A stretch of 64,000 nt of DNA from Winslowiella toletana (GCF_017875465.1 NZ_JAGGMQ010000001.1:1178001-1242000), one strand, 5' to 3'; positions 29,307 through 39,856 are shown, counted from the stretch's first letter. The notes: generated by a model not told the origin, from the letters alone. Translations and numbers: made by a program.

Positions 29307-30281
29307 TCAATGAATTCCACCAATACGGCTCAGACGAACGCCGGTCGGCCACTCATTTTCCTGCTTCTCAAAGCTCATCCAGATAGTGGTCGCTTTACCA
29401 ACCAGATTTCTCTCCGGTACAAAGCCCCAGTAACGGCTGTCAGCACTGTTATCACGGTTGTCGCCCATCATAAAGTACTGACCTTGCGGCACCACCCATG
29501 TTGACTGCGGCTGACCTGGCTGACGATAGTACATGCCTGGCTGGCTCTGCGCTTCGGTGACCATCAGAATACGATGAGTCACATCGCCCAGCGTTTCATT
29601 ACGGGTTGCCAGACGCAGGCCGCCCTTCATCGATTCGCCCTGCGGCACCTGGAAGAAACCGTTACCAGATTCATTGCCGGCAAAGCCGCTAAAGGTCTGG
29701 ATAAAGTCGCTTGCCTGCACATCGGAATAGGTCACCGGCAACGCCGTGTTGCATGACTGGCCGCTTTCACAAGCCGGGTTGATCGTGACCGTTTTGCTTT
29801 CCGGATCGTAACTCACCCGATCGCCCGGTAACCCTACCACGCGTTTAATATAATCCAGACTCGGATCTTTCGGATATTTAAACACCGCAATATCGCCACG
29901 TTTCGGATGTCCGGTAGGGATCAGCGTCGTCTGAGTGATCGGATCCTTAATACCATAGGCGAATTTCTCCACCAGGATAAAGTCACCGATCAACAAAGTT
30001 GGCATCATCGAGCCGGAAGGAATCTGAAATGGCTCGTACACAAATGAACGCACGATAAATACCACCGCCAGCACCGGGAACACCGATGCGGCCGTTTCGA
30101 CCCAACCCGGCTGTTTAGCCACTTTTGCCAGTGTTTTCTCATCGACGGCATTGCCGGTCTGCGCGCGCACTTCGGCCAGTTTCGCACGGCGTGCGGGCGC
30201 CAGTTTGAACTTATCAAGACACCAGACGATGCCGGTCACCACTGTCGCGATAAACAGGATCAGGGCGAAGGTATTAGCCAT
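29307..30281 (-). CDS. lepB: signal peptidase I
   Basis: The 324-residue protein keeps the catalytic dyad at the E. coli positions, S91 in IPSGSMMPTLLIGD and K146 in LDYIKRVVGLPGD, plus the box MGDNRDNSADSRYWGFVPE. Two N-terminal transmembrane helices flank a basic cytoplasmic loop. It removes signal peptides at the periplasmic face of the inner membrane. It follows lepA by 12 nt. Confidence 0.98.
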   Translation of the reverse strand: MANTFALILFIATVVTGIVWCLDKFKLAPARRAKLAEVRAQTGNAVDEKTLAKVAKQPGWVETAASVFPVLAVVFIVRSFVYEPFQIPSGSMMPTLLIGDFILVEKFAYGIKDPITQTTLIPTGHPKRGDIAVFKYPKDPSLDYIKRVVGLPGDRVSYDPESKTVTINPACESGQSCNTALPVTYSDVQASDFIQTFSGFAGNESGNGFFQVPQGESMKGGLRLATRNETLGDVTHRILMVTEAQSQPGMYYRQPGQPQSTWVVPQGQYFMMGDNRDNSADSRYWGFVPERNLVGKATTIWMSFEKQENEWPTGVRLSRIGGIH

Positions 30282-30293
30282 TAAACGATTTCC

Positions 30294-32093
30294 TTATTTG
30301 CTGTCTTTGCCAACATGCAGAATGGCAAGGAACGCTTCCTGCGGCAGCTCAACGTTACCGACCTGCTTCATACGTTTCTTACCATCTTTCTGTTTCTGCA
30401 ACAGTTTTTTCTTACGGCTGACGTCACCGCCATAACACTTGGCCAGAACGTTTTTACGCAGCTGCTTGACGGTTGAACGGGCAATAATATGGTTGCCAAT
30501 TGCCGCCTGAATCGCGATATCGAACTGCTGACGTGGAATCAGATCTTTCATCTTTTCCACCAGATCGCGACCACGATACTGCGAGTTATCACGGTGAGTG
30601 ATCAGCGCCAGCGCATCAACACGCTCGGCGTTAATCAGAACATCAACACGTACCATGTCAGAGGTCTGAAAACGTTTAAAGTTATAATCCAGCGACGCAT
30701 AACCGCGTGAAGTTGACTTCAGACGGTCGAAGAAGTCGAGAACCACTTCAGCCATCGGAATTTCATAAGTCAGCGCCACCTGGTTGCCGTGGTAAACCAT
30801 ATTGGTCTGCACGCCACGCTTTTCGATACACAGTGTAATCACGTTGCCGAGATACTCCTGCGGCAACAGCATATGACATTCTGCAATCGGTTCACGCAGC
30901 TCAGCGATACTGTTCAGCGCTGGCAGCTTAGCCGGGCTATCAACATAGACCGTCTCACCCGCAGTGGTTTCCACTTCATAGACTACCGTCGGCGCGGTAG
31001 TAATCAGGTCAAGATCGTACTCACGCTCCAGACGCTCCTGAATGATCTCCATATGCAGTAAACCAAGGAAACCACAGCGGAAGCCGAAGCCAAGCGCGGT
31101 GGAGCTTTCTGGTTCATAGAACAGGGAAGCATCGTTCAGGCTCAGTTTGCCCAGCGCATCGCGGAAGGCTTCATAATCGTCAGAGCTGATCGGGAACAGG
31201 CCGGCGTAAACCTGCGGCTTCACTTTTTTGAAGCCCGGCAGCGCTTTATCGGCTGAATTGCGCGCTAAGGTCAGCGTATCGCCGACTGGCGCACCGAGAA
31301 TGTCTTTAATCGCGCAGACCAGCCAGCCAACTTCGCCGCAGTTCAGCACATCGCGATCAACACGTTTCGGCGTGAAAATACCCAGACGCTCGGCGTTATA
31401 CACCTGGCCAGTACTCATCACTTTGATTTTGTCGCCTTTACGCATGGTGCCGTTTTTAATACGCACCAGCGAAACCACGCCAAGATAGTTGTCAAACCAG
31501 GAGTCGATAATCAGTGCCTGCAACGGCGCGTCCGGATCACCTTCTGGCGGCGGAATATCACGCACCAGGCGCTCCAGCACCTCAGGCACGCCAACCCCGG
31601 TCTTCGCTGAACAGCGCACTGCATCGGTAGCGTCAATGCCAACGATATCTTCGATCTCCTGCGCCGCGCGATCGGGATCGGCTGCTGGCAGGTCAATCTT
31701 ATTCAGTACCGGCACCACTTCCAGATCCATTTCCATGGCGGTATAGCAGTTCGCCAGGGTTTGTGCTTCCACACCCTGCCCTGCATCGACCACCAACAGC
31801 GCACCTTCACAGGCAGCCAGCGAGCGTGAAACTTCATAAGAGAAGTCAACGTGGCCCGGGGTGTCGATAAAATTGAGCTGGTAAGTTTCACCGTTTAGCG
31901 CTTTGTAATCGAGCGTCACGCTCTGCGCTTTGATTGTAATGCCACGCTCACGTTCTAAATCCATGGAATCCAGAACCTGCGCAGCCATTTCGCGTTCGCT
32001 TAAGCCACCGCAGATCTGAATCAGACGGTCAGAGAGCGTTGATTTACCGTGGTCAATGTGTGCGATGATGGAGAAATTTCGTATGTGCTTCAT
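30294..32093 (-). CDS. lepA: elongation factor 4 (LepA)
   Basis: The 599-residue protein starts [25 protein letters not shown] (G1 motif) and has [14 protein letters not shown], the EF-G-like domains and the LepA-specific C-terminal domain ending VGKDSK. This ribosomal GTPase affects translation initiation and back-translocation. It heads the lepA-lepB pair; 249 bp separate it from rseC with no gene that I can support. Confidence 0.98.
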   Translation of the reverse strand: MKHIRNFSIIAHIDHGKSTLSDRLIQICGGLSEREMAAQVLDSMDLERERGITIKAQSVTLDYKALNGETYQLNFIDTPGHVDFSYEVSRSLAACEGALLVVDAGQGVEAQTLANCYTAMEMDLEVVPVLNKIDLPAADPDRAAQEIEDIVGIDATDAVRCSAKTGVGVPEVLERLVRDIPPPEGDPDAPLQALIIDSWFDNYLGVVSLVRIKNGTMRKGDKIKVMSTGQVYNAERLGIFTPKRVDRDVLNCGEVGWLVCAIKDILGAPVGDTLTLARNSADKALPGFKKVKPQVYAGLFPISSDDYEAFRDALGKLSLNDASLFYEPESSTALGFGFRCGFLGLLHMEIIQERLEREYDLDLITTAPTVVYEVETTAGETVYVDSPAKLPALNSIAELREPIAECHMLLPQEYLGNVITLCIEKRGVQTNMVYHGNQVALTYEIPMAEVVLDFFDRLKSTSRGYASLDYNFKRFQTSDMVRVDVLINAERVDALALITHRDNSQYRGRDLVEKMKDLIPRQQFDIAIQAAIGNHIIARSTVKQLRKNVLAKCYGGDVSRKKKLLQKQKDGKKRMKQVGNVELPQEAFLAILHVGKDSK

Positions 32094-32342
32094 TATAGAG
32101 ATTTTTCTGCCTTACAAATTCTGAAACTCTCACGACAGGTATGCCACGGAGAGCGTAATTTCACAGGCGGACTTTTGTCCGAAAGGCTGCATTCTACACT
32201 ACATATCAGAGTCGTGGAATCATCCGCAGCAGGCGATGAAGATAAGAAAAAGCGAGTGAGGGGAATTTCAGCAGGATAAAGCAACTATTTGCCGCCATAA
32301 AACCACGGGCGGCCAGCGCCAGTGCGCTCTGACGCGCCAGCG

Positions 32343-32801
32343 CTAACTTTCAACACGCAGCGCTTCCGGGGGCAAAGAGACGCTTAAAATAATCGGCTGG
32401 AAGGCTTCACGATCGCCAAAACGCGCGGAAATGCCTTTTGCGACGATAAAACCACCGATACCGCCAAGCAATGCGCCAACCGCTGCGGCGAAATCACTGT
32501 TAAACAGCGACTGGAACAGCGCGGAAAACAGAAACAGGCCGAAAAGCGGGGTCATATACACCAGCAGAGCGGAACCCAGCAGGCTGCTCTCTTTGATGCC
32601 CAGCTCAATACGCTGGCCCGGTTGCAGCGGTTGCTCACTGGCAATCTGCATCACATGGGCATTTTTCGCGCCCAGTTTGTTCAGCATATGACTGCCACAG
32701 CCTTTCCGTGCGGAGCAACTGTTGCAGGAGGTTTTAATTTCGGAATGCAGTGTCGCCACGCCGTTTTGCCACGAAACCACCGTGGCCCATTCTCTCATCA
32801 T
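32343..32801 (-). CDS. rseC: SoxR-reducing/sigma-E regulatory protein RseC
   Basis: The 152-residue membrane protein has the N-terminal Cys cluster CNSCSARKGCGS and two transmembrane helices (near 76-95 and 101-121). RseC is linked to SoxR reduction and sigma-E control in E. coli. Its start (MMREWATVVSWQNG) overlaps the rseB stop as ATGA, last in the rpoE-rseABC operon. Confidence 0.94.
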   Translation of the reverse strand: MMREWATVVSWQNGVATLHSEIKTSCNSCSARKGCGSHMLNKLGAKNAHVMQIASEQPLQPGQRIELGIKESSLLGSALLVYMTPLFGLFLFSALFQSLFNSDFAAAVGALLGGIGGFIVAKGISARFGDREAFQPIILSVSLPPEALRVES

Positions 32802-33751
32802 TTGCTTGTTCCGGTATCAATACTGTCTGCAATGCGTTTACTGGTTGATGGCGGGATCTCACCCACTATCGTAATTTCACTATTATCGCGCACTACAGTC
32901 TGCACCGTACGACGTCCTGTGCGCAATAGCTGCGCAGAACTGCTTTTATCCGCCGGACTGATATTGATCGAGAAACTAAACAGACCATCAGAGTAAAGCC
33001 GTGATTCGACCGGCTTATTCAGAGAAGGGATATTGCGACGGCTTTGCGATACCTGCTTCATACCGCTCGGCAACCAGGTCGGCTTCCAGTTAAAACTCAC
33101 TTTCTCCGCCATGGGAACCGACAGCGATGGCGGCAGATTGGCCTTAGTCAGCCCCTGCATCATATTCCGCACACCTTCATCAACGGCGAAACTGACCACG
33201 CGATACTGTTCCAGTGTCTCACCGTCGCGATCCAGCAAATCGATGCGCAGTGGCAATTTGGTATCGCTGTCGAGCCAGACGATATAGCTGTAGCGCGTGC
33301 CATCGCGCGCCACAATGCGAATCACTTCGCACAGCTGGTCTGCGATACGCGTGCGGCCAACCGAGATAAAGTCATAGTTGCTGGTAAGCTGGCGGAAGTC
33401 CGCATTTACCACCGACGGCAGCGAATCGACAATATAGCTGCCATTAAGGGTGAAAGGTTCGAGGCCTGGCTCAAAATAGCTGATGTCATTGCCACGCTGG
33501 ATAATCTCACGCCGCGGGCCATCCATCTGCAACAGCTGTGCGAACACTTTGTTGTCAACGATAGCATGACGATAGCGTAATGATTCGATCCCCAGCCTGG
33601 AGACGTTGATATAGGCGAGTTCATAATTAAGAGACTGGCTAGCCTGCTCCATCTGTTGCAGTAACGCCCCGGAAGTGGTTTCCGCCGGGGCGACAGATGA
33701 ATACATCAGGCTGCCAGCCATAAGGCTGACGGCACACCAGAATTGCTTCAT
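32798..33751 (-). CDS. rseB: sigma-E negative regulator RseB
   Basis: The 317-residue protein has a signal peptide (LMAGSLMYSSVAPAE) and the LolA-like N-terminal and smaller C-terminal domains of periplasmic RseB. It binds the periplasmic part of RseA and shields it from DegS until lipopolysaccharide signals displace it. The start shares a base with the rseA stop. Confidence 0.96.
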   Translation of the reverse strand: MKQFWCAVSLMAGSLMYSSVAPAETTSGALLQQMEQASQSLNYELAYINVSRLGIESLRYRHAIVDNKVFAQLLQMDGPRREIIQRGNDISYFEPGLEPFTLNGSYIVDSLPSVVNADFRQLTSNYDFISVGRTRIADQLCEVIRIVARDGTRYSYIVWLDSDTKLPLRIDLLDRDGETLEQYRVVSFAVDEGVRNMMQGLTKANLPPSLSVPMAEKVSFNWKPTWLPSGMKQVSQSRRNIPSLNKPVESRLYSDGLFSFSINISPADKSSSAQLLRTGRRTVQTVVRDNSEITIVGEIPPSTSKRIADSIDTGTSK

Positions 33752-34404
33752 TACTGCTGCTGAGTTCCTAAAGACTGATTTCCTGGAACCTGAACTGCCG
33801 CTTGCTGTGGCGAGTTCTGTTCAAATTGCAGCTGTTCCGAATGCAACCGGCGCTGCAGTTCGTAATCCTGCAACAATGCATTAACCCGACGACGCTGCTC
33901 CTGCACCTGCTGTGGCGCATTAGTGGCGTTGGCGTTGTCCGCTGGCACGCCTAAACTCACCGGAGAAGCTTTGCCCATCATCGGTAGCGTGTTAAATACC
34001 GGTGAATCGGACTGCTGGCCGCCATCTTGCTGAGGCTGGTTATACTGCTGCACACCGACAATCACTGCCAGTGAGACGCAGGCTGCCACGCCAACTTGCG
34101 TGATCTGTGTGGCCCATGGACGCACTTTGTGCCAGAAAGGCATTTTCTCCCAACGTTCTGGCTTTGGCTGCACTTCCGGGATTAACGTAGTCACCTTGCG
34201 AACAGGTTCATTTTCAATTGCCGCAGCAACCCGCGCCGCAATATCAAAATGCATAACCTCTCCGACATCACCACGCAATGTATCGCGGATCAGATGATAG
34301 CTTTCCCAGCTTTGCTGCAGTGTGGCGTCTTTAGACAATGCGGATAAAACTTCGTTATCCAAAGCCTCACCGTCCATTAAAGCGGAAAGTTTTTCTTTCT
34401 GCAT
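33751..34404 (-). CDS. rseA: anti-sigma-E factor RseA
   Basis: The 217-residue single-span protein has a cytoplasmic anti-sigma domain (MQKEKLSALMDGEALDNEVL), a transmembrane helix near 99-118 and a Gln-rich periplasmic tail. It sequesters RpoE at the inner membrane and is cleaved by DegS and RseP under envelope stress. It lies 30 nt after rpoE. Confidence 0.95.
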   Translation of the reverse strand: MQKEKLSALMDGEALDNEVLSALSKDATLQQSWESYHLIRDTLRGDVGEVMHFDIAARVAAAIENEPVRKVTTLIPEVQPKPERWEKMPFWHKVRPWATQITQVGVAACVSLAVIVGVQQYNQPQQDGGQQSDSPVFNTLPMMGKASPVSLGVPADNANATNAPQQVQEQRRRVNALLQDYELQRRLHSEQLQFEQNSPQQAAVQVPGNQSLGTQQQ

Positions 34405-34434
34405 GCCTTAGTACCCTTCCTGTGTCCGTTATCG

Positions 34435-35010
34435 CTAACGTTGGATAAGCGGTTGAACTTTATTATCGATAGCTTCGCGAGCACGGAAGATACGTGAACG
34501 CACAGTACCAACGGGACAATCCATAATGGCTGCTATCTCTTCATAGCTCAGGCCATCCAACTCACGCAGGGTAATCGCCATACGCAGGTCTTCAGGAAGT
34601 GACTCAATGGTACGAAAAACTATCTGTTTCAATTCTTCAGACAACATTAAGTTCTCAGGGTTCGAAATTTCTTTCAGCGCGCCTGCGCTTTCAAAGTTTT
34701 CCGCATCGATCGCATCCACATCACTGGCAGGCGGACGACGCCCCTGAGCAACCAGGTAATTCTTCGCTGTATTCACCGCAATGCGGTACAGCCAGGTATA
34801 AAATGCGCTATCGCCACGGAATGATTCCAGTGCGCGGTAGGCTTTGATAAACGATTCTTGCACCACATCAGGCACGTCGCCTGACGGAACGTAGCGCGAA
34901 ACCAGACTGGCCACTTTATGCTGGTAACGAACAACCAGTAAATTGAATGACTTCTGATCTCCTTTCTGCACCCGCTCAACGAGAACCTGATCCGTTAACT
35001 GCTCGCTCAT
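34435..35010 (-). CDS. rpoE: RNA polymerase sigma-E factor
   Basis: The 191 residues match E. coli RpoE over their whole length, with region 2 (VVRYQHKVASLVSRYV, PDVVQESFIKAYRALESFRGDSAFYTWLYRIAVNTAKN) and region 4 (LDGLSYEEIAAIMDCPVGTVRSRIFRARE). It directs envelope-stress transcription. The reading frame start is overlapped by the rseD leader ORF, and a sigma-E promoter lies upstream, giving autoregulation. Confidence 0.98.
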   Translation of the reverse strand: MSEQLTDQVLVERVQKGDQKSFNLLVVRYQHKVASLVSRYVPSGDVPDVVQESFIKAYRALESFRGDSAFYTWLYRIAVNTAKNYLVAQGRRPPASDVDAIDAENFESAGALKEISNPENLMLSEELKQIVFRTIESLPEDLRMAITLRELDGLSYEEIAAIMDCPVGTVRSRIFRAREAIDNKVQPLIQR

Positions 35011-35104
35011 CCGAGGTAATGTCTCCCCAAATCTGTCTCCACGCGTAATAGAATAACCAGCAATGACTCAACTTTCTGAGCAAGCACTCGCTTAGAGGGG
35101 TCAT
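34976..35104 (-). CDS. rseD: RseD-like leader peptide overlapping rpoE
   Basis: A 42-codon frame (MTPLSECLLRKL, then FYYAWRQIWGDI) starts at 35104 and ends 35 nt inside rpoE in another frame. In E. coli the rseD leader overlaps the rpoE start and couples its translation; position and length fit. The ribosome site is weak, and the sigma-E promoter proposed here would start downstream of this ATG, so the leader would be translated only from upstream promoters. The name rests on context. Confidence 0.6.
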   Translation of the reverse strand: MTPLSECLLRKLSHCWLFYYAWRQIWGDITSDERAVNGSGSR

Positions 35105-35118
35105 TCTGTCGTTAGTTC
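35092..35118 (-). promoter_or_regulatory. sigma-E promoter of rpoE
   Basis: On the minus strand GAACTA (35118-35113), 16 bases, then TCTAA (35096-35092) fit the sigma-E consensus GAACTT-N16-TCTRA with one mismatch. It lies about 80 bp upstream of rpoE, which is autoregulated by sigma-E in E. coli. Confidence 0.7.
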
Positions 35119-35456
35119 AGTTACGCCATTATTTTTGTCTTAACGCCGGGCTGTTTTTACACTTCACATGGTTATTTTGCTTTCTGATAAAGTGTATGCC
35201 ACCACCTTTCTTTCATATTCACGTGCGATATGAATCCCGACGGACGCCCGCAGAGTAACGCATGGAGCCGCGCTTTTCATCTCTAAAAGCCGTTTATTCG
35301 CTAAAGTTCGCAATATTAAACTTAACATGACAAAAACCAGCGCTAAGCCAATGATTTTCGGTTATCGCCCTGACAAAAACATGACAACATTGTGAGATCC
35401 GCACAGAAAAAAGGCTTTTTCCCGGCAGAAATTGGCGCTATGCTCAGCAAACAACC
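35119..35456. other. rpoE-nadB divergent intergenic region
   Basis: This non-coding stretch should hold further rpoE promoters and the nadB promoter. A -10-like TATGCT at 35439-35444 is consistent with nadB transcription starting near 35451. I see no gene and no strong hairpin. Confidence 0.6.
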
Positions 35457-35474
35457 TGTTTAGTATATTAAACA
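35457..35474 (+). promoter_or_regulatory. NadR operator abutting the nadB start codon
   Basis: TGTTTA-GTATAT-TAAACA matches the NadR box TGTTTA-N6-TAAACA exactly. It ends two bases before the nadB ATG at 35477. NadR represses nadB when NAD is plentiful. The box occupies the place where a Shine-Dalgarno sequence would be, and none is visible. Confidence 0.9.
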
Positions 35475-35476
35475 TC

Positions 35477-37087
35477 ATGACCCATTCGACCGATTACAGC
35501 TGTGACGTGTTGATTATTGGCAGCGGCGCCGCAGGACTCTCGCTGGCGCTGCGACTGGCTGAAACCCAGCAGGTCACGGTTTTGAGCAAAGGGCCGGTTA
35601 GCGAAGGCTCCACATTCTATGCCCAGGGCGGCATCGCCGCGGTGTTTGATGAAACCGACAGCATCGAATCGCATATCGAAGATACGCTGATTGCCGGCGA
35701 CGGCCTGTGTGACCGCGAAGCGGTGTCGTTTATTGCCAGTAACGCCCGCCAGTGCGTACAGTGGTTGATCGACAATGGTGTTCTGTTCGATAAAGAGACC
35801 CGCGCCAACGGCGAAGAGCATTATCATCTGACGCGCGAAGGCGGACACAGCCATCGCCGCATTCTGCACAGCGCCGACGCTACCGGCAGAGCGGTCGAAA
35901 CCACACTGGTCAGCCAGGCGCTGAGCCATCCTAATATCCGGATTATCGAACGTAGTAATGCTGTCGATCTGATTGTATCGGATAAAATCGGTATTGCCGG
36001 TCCGCGACGCGTCGTCGGTGCTTATATCTGGAACCGCAAGCGCGAAAAGGTCGAAACCTGTAGCGCGCGATCGATTGTGCTGGCCACCGGCGGAGCGGCG
36101 AAAGTCTATCAGTACACCACCAACCCGGATGTCGCTTCGGGCGACGGCATTGCAATGGCGTGGCGCGCCGGATGCCGGGTCGCCAATCTGGAATTTAATC
36201 AGTTCCACCCCACCTGTCTGTTCCATCCACAGGCGCGTAATTTCCTGCTGACGGAAGCGCTGCGCGGCGAAGGCGCTTATCTGAAACGTCCGGATGGTAC
36301 GCGCTTTATGCCGGATTTCGATGCCCGTGGTGAACTGGCGCCGCGTGATATCGTCGCCCGCGCCATCGATCATGAGATGAAACGTCTTGGCGCAGACTGT
36401 ATGTATCTGGATATCAGCCATCAGCCCGCCGACTTTGTGCGCAGCCATTTCCCGATGATCTATGACAAATTGCTCAGCTTCGGTTATGACCTGACGAAAG
36501 AGCCGATCCCTATTGTTCCGGCGGCTCACTACACCTGCGGTGGCGTGATGGTCGATCAGCACGGACGTACTGATCTCGACGGACTGTATGCGATTGGTGA
36601 AGTGAGCTATACCGGCCTGCACGGCGCCAACCGTATGGCGTCCAACTCCTTGCTGGAGTGTCTGGTGTATGGCTGGTCAGCCGCCGAAGATATCAGTCAG
36701 CGCCTGCCGCAGCGTGAGGTTGTCACACTGCTGCCGGCGTGGGATGAGAGCCGGGTCGATGATTCTGACGAGCGGGTGGTGATTCAGCATAACTGGCACG
36801 AACTGCGGCTGTTTATGTGGGACTATGTCGGCATCGTACGTACCACTAAACGGCTGGAGCGCGCGCTACGCCGCATCAGCACGCTGCAACAGGAAATCGA
36901 CGAATACTATGCCAATTTCCGCATCTCCAACAATCTGCTGGAACTGCGTAATCTGGTGCAGGTGGCGGAACTGATTGTACGCTGCGCCATGCAGCGCAAG
37001 GAGAGTCGCGGATTGCATTACACTCTCGACTACCCTGAACAGCTGCCGCAGGCGTTGCCGACCATCCTGCAACCGCGCGTTATCTGA
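35477..37087 (+). CDS. nadB: L-aspartate oxidase
   Basis: From ATG 35477 the protein has 536 residues, starting [29 protein letters not shown] with the FAD-binding GxGxxG motif. [36 protein letters not shown] and [15 protein letters not shown] are succinate dehydrogenase/aspartate oxidase motifs. It makes iminoaspartate for NAD synthesis. An upstream in-frame TTG (35432) overlaps the promoter and NadR box and is not chosen. Its end overlaps convergent trmN by 8 nt. Confidence 0.97.
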   Translation: MTHSTDYSCDVLIIGSGAAGLSLALRLAETQQVTVLSKGPVSEGSTFYAQGGIAAVFDETDSIESHIEDTLIAGDGLCDREAVSFIASNARQCVQWLIDNGVLFDKETRANGEEHYHLTREGGHSHRRILHSADATGRAVETTLVSQALSHPNIRIIERSNAVDLIVSDKIGIAGPRRVVGAYIWNRKREKVETCSARSIVLATGGAAKVYQYTTNPDVASGDGIAMAWRAGCRVANLEFNQFHPTCLFHPQARNFLLTEALRGEGAYLKRPDGTRFMPDFDARGELAPRDIVARAIDHEMKRLGADCMYLDISHQPADFVRSHFPMIYDKLLSFGYDLTKEPIPIVPAAHYTCGGVMVDQHGRTDLDGLYAIGEVSYTGLHGANRMASNSLLECLVYGWSAAEDISQRLPQREVVTLLPAWDESRVDDSDERVVIQHNWHELRLFMWDYVGIVRTTKRLERALRRISTLQQEIDEYYANFRISNNLLELRNLVQVAELIVRCAMQRKESRGLHYTLDYPEQLPQALPTILQPRVI

Positions 37088-37817
37088 ATAAGTAGAAATC
37101 CCGGGTCAGGCTGCAATGCGCTTCGGAATATTGCTGATCTGGCCCGCGAATCACCATACTGTCGACAAACTGTTCGCCCGCTTGTGGCGAAAGCGCCAGC
37201 ATCACCCGATTGGGCGGACGGGTTTCATTATCGGCCACATCCGTGCGATAACGTAAGAACCAGCCGCGACTCACCGCCATCTCGACAAAACGATTACCGA
37301 CATCGGCAGGCAGCACCAGGCAGAAAAAACCTTCTTCGTCGATAAGCTGTTCAGCGCAGCTTAACAGCGTCTGGTGATCGAGCGTATCGGTATAGCGGGC
37401 GGCCGCACGTTGCGGCGAAGCACAGGCGGAACCGGCGGCAAAGTACGGTGGATTGCTGACAATCAGTGAATAGCGCGCCTGCGACTGCGCAGCAAACTGA
37501 CGAATATCCTGCTGATAAATGGCCAGACGCGCAGCCCATGGCGATGCTGCGCAATTCTCCTGCGCCTGCCCGGCAGCTTCGGCATCCAGCTCGACGCCAT
37601 CTACCCGTACACCCTCATCGGTGCGTTGCGCCAGCATCAGCGCAATCAGGCCGCTACCACAGCCGATATCCAGCACCCGGTTAATCCGCGCCACTGGCGC
37701 CCAGGCACCCAGCAGCACACCGTCCGTGCCCACCTTCATCGCACAGCGATCGTGGGCAACAAAAAATTGTTTAAAAGTAAATCCGTTGGCGCGCAAAGTG
37801 GCCTTTTGTTGTGACAT
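37080..37817 (-). CDS. trmN: tRNA1(Val) (adenine(37)-N6)-methyltransferase
   Basis: From [32 protein letters not shown] (ATG 37817) the protein has 245 residues, the E. coli TrmN6 (YfiC) length. It has the SAM motif [18 protein letters not shown] and the N6-adenine catalytic motif SNPPYF. The frame is open for another 180 codons upstream, but that part overlaps srmB and is not conserved, so the shorter start is preferred. Confidence 0.95.
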   Translation of the reverse strand: MSQQKATLRANGFTFKQFFVAHDRCAMKVGTDGVLLGAWAPVARINRVLDIGCGSGLIALMLAQRTDEGVRVDGVELDAEAAGQAQENCAASPWAARLAIYQQDIRQFAAQSQARYSLIVSNPPYFAAGSACASPQRAAARYTDTLDHQTLLSCAEQLIDEEGFFCLVLPADVGNRFVEMAVSRGWFLRYRTDVADNETRPPNRVMLALSPQAGEQFVDSMVIRGPDQQYSEAHCSLTRDFYLFR

Positions 37818-37949
37818 AACACTGACCTGAAAGGGAAACGGCGCTAGCATAGGACAAACTGAGACTTGAGAAAAGTCATCAACTGAACACAAACAGATGA
37901 AGATCGCGCTCAATCTGTCTATAATCAGCGCCCCAAACTGAGGTAGACC

Positions 37950-39281
37950 ATGACTGTAACCACTTTTTCCGAACTCGAACTTGATGAAAGCCTGCTGGAT
38001 GCCCTGCAGGAAAAAGGCTTCACTCGCCCAACCGCGATCCAGGCTGCAGCTATTCCGGCCGCGTTGGAGGGCCGTGACGTATTGGGTTCGGCGCCAACCG
38101 GTACAGGAAAAACGGCTGCCTTCTTGTTGCCGGCACTGCAGCATCTGATCGACTTTCCGCGTAAAAAATCGGGGCCGCCGCGCATTCTGATCCTGACGCC
38201 AACACGCGAACTGGCGATGCAGGTTGCCGACCAGGCACGTGAACTGGCGAAAAACACCCATCTGGATATCACCACTATCACCGGCGGCGTGGCCTATATG
38301 AACCACGCGGAAGTGTTTAGCGAAAACCAGGATGTGGTGGTCGCCACCACCGGTCGCCTGCTGCAATATATTAAAGAAGAAAACTTTGATTGCCGTGCGG
38401 TAGAGACGCTGATCCTTGATGAAGCCGACCGTATGCTCGATATGGGTTTTGCCCAGGATATCGAAACCATCGCGGCGGAAACCCGCTGGCGTAAACAGAC
38501 CATGCTGTTCTCAGCGACGCTGGAAAGCGAAGCCGTTGCCGAATTCGCCAGACGCATTCTGAACGAACCGGTGGAAGTCGAAGCCGACCCGGCGCGCCGT
38601 GAACGCAAAAAAATCCTGCAATGGTACTATCGCGCTGACGATATCAAACATAAAACCGCCCTGCTGATTCACCTGCTGCAACAGGAAGAAGTGACGCGCT
38701 CTATCGTCTTTGTGCGTAAGCGTGAGCGTGTACATGAGCTGTGCGGCTGGTTGCGTGAAGCGGGAATCAACACCAGCTTCCTTGAAGGTGAGATGGTGCA
38801 GGCTAAGCGTAATGAAGCGTTTAAACGCCTGAGCGAAGGCCGGGTGAATGTGCTGGTGGCTACCGATATCGCCGCGCGCGGGATAGATATCGATAATATC
38901 AGTCACGTATTTAACTTTGATATGCCGCGCACTGCGGATACCTATCTGCACCGCATTGGCCGTACAGGCCGTGCCGGCAAGAAAGGGGCCGCCCTGTCGC
39001 TGGTTGAAGCGCATGACCATCTGCTGCTGGGGAAAATCGCCCGCTATATCGATGAACCGCTGAAATCTCGTACTATCGATGAGTTACGCCCGACCACGCG
39101 TGCGCCAAGTGAGAAGCTGCAAGGTAAACCATCGAAAAAAGCATTAGAGAAGCGCAAAGAGAAAAAAGATAAAGAGAGCGAAGAGACCAAACCGCGTATT
39201 AAGAAGCGTCATCGCGACACTAAAAATATCGGTAAACGTCGTAAGCCGAGCAGTGAAGTGAAAAAAGAGAGTGCTGAATAA
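37950..39281 (+). CDS. srmB: ATP-dependent RNA helicase SrmB
   Basis: The 443-residue DEAD-box protein has the Q motif, [20 protein letters not shown], the DEAD box [15 protein letters not shown] ([10 protein letters not shown]) and [13 protein letters not shown], then a Lys-rich tail ([14 protein letters not shown]). SrmB assists early 50S assembly. A TATAAT at 37920-37925 is a likely -10. It is divergent from trmN. Confidence 0.97.
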   Translation: MTVTTFSELELDESLLDALQEKGFTRPTAIQAAAIPAALEGRDVLGSAPTGTGKTAAFLLPALQHLIDFPRKKSGPPRILILTPTRELAMQVADQARELAKNTHLDITTITGGVAYMNHAEVFSENQDVVVATTGRLLQYIKEENFDCRAVETLILDEADRMLDMGFAQDIETIAAETRWRKQTMLFSATLESEAVAEFARRILNEPVEVEADPARRERKKILQWYYRADDIKHKTALLIHLLQQEEVTRSIVFVRKRERVHELCGWLREAGINTSFLEGEMVQAKRNEAFKRLSEGRVNVLVATDIAARGIDIDNISHVFNFDMPRTADTYLHRIGRTGRAGKKGAALSLVEAHDHLLLGKIARYIDEPLKSRTIDELRPTTRAPSEKLQGKPSKKALEKRKEKKDKESEETKPRIKKRHRDTKNIGKRRKPSSEVKKESAE

Positions 39282-39295
39282 TTGCAGCCACTGAC

Positions 39296-39323
39296 AAAAA
39301 AGGAGCCATCAGGCTCCTTTTTT
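39296..39323. terminator. bidirectional terminator between srmB and grcA
   Basis: AAAAAAGGAGCC, loop ATCA, GGCTCCTTTTTT form a symmetrical hairpin with a T-run on both strands, between two convergent genes. Confidence 0.92.
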
Positions 39324-39335
39324 ACTGCGCGAAGA

Positions 39336-39719
39336 TTACAGGCTTTCAGTAAAGGTACGCGCAATCACATCACGCTGCTGTTCAGGCGTCAGTGAGTTAA
39401 AACGCACCGCATAGCCAGAGACGCGAATCGTCAGCTGCGGGTAGTTTTCCGGATGTTCAACGGCGTCCAGTAAGGTTTCACGACGTAGCACATTCACATT
39501 AAGATGCTGACCACCTTCTACCCGGACTTCTGGTTTCATTTCCAGTGGCACTTCGCGATACTCGATCTGTCCCAGATCGCTCAGATTAACCACCTGATCT
39601 TCACTGTAACCCGCTTTAGCACAGACGCAGCGCGCCTGCGCCTTGTCTTCATCCAGTAACCAGAATGAGTTCAGCAGTCCGCTGTCATTCGCTTTGGTGA
39701 TTTGAATTCCGGTAATCAT
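39336..39719 (-). CDS. grcA: autonomous glycyl radical cofactor GrcA
   Basis: From [12 protein letters not shown] (ATG 39719) the 127 residues match E. coli GrcA (YfiD), with the glycyl-radical Gly102 in [18 protein letters not shown]. It replaces the damaged C-terminus of pyruvate formate-lyase after oxygen exposure. Upstream-extended frames are not conserved. Two FNR boxes upstream indicate anaerobic or microaerobic control. Confidence 0.97.
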   Translation of the reverse strand: MITGIQITKANDSGLLNSFWLLDEDKAQARCVCAKAGYSEDQVVNLSDLGQIEYREVPLEMKPEVRVEGGQHLNVNVLRRETLLDAVEHPENYPQLTIRVSGYAVRFNSLTPEQQRDVIARTFTESL

Positions 39720-39789
39720 ATAATGCCTCCCAGGCTTGTGAAAAAGGGTATTGCTCAGGGTTGTATACCAACCCTGCCGACGGGAAGCT

Positions 39790-39856
39790 TTGATATATAT
39801 CAATTATCCGCCTGGCCCGTGGTGTTGGTAATCCACAAGGTAATGATTTATATCAA
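39790..39856 (-). promoter_or_regulatory. tandem FNR boxes of grcA
   Basis: TTGAT-ATAT-ATCAA (39790-39803) is a perfect FNR site. ATGAT-TTAT-ATCAA (39843-39856) matches 9 of 10 defined positions. Their centres are 53 bp apart, the same spacing as the -40.5 and -93.5 FNR sites of E. coli yfiD. This predicts the grcA start site near 39756. Confidence 0.9.

Noticed and set aside
32093..32284. 63-codon minus-strand frame directly before lepA (MLYPAEIPLTRFFLSSS)
   Set aside because: No ribosome site, no recognisable family and it abuts the lepA start; most likely untranslated lepA leader.
37818..38366. Extension of the trmN frame to a 428-residue protein
   Set aside because: The extra 180 codons are antisense to srmB with no conserved features; ATG 37817 gives the exact family length.
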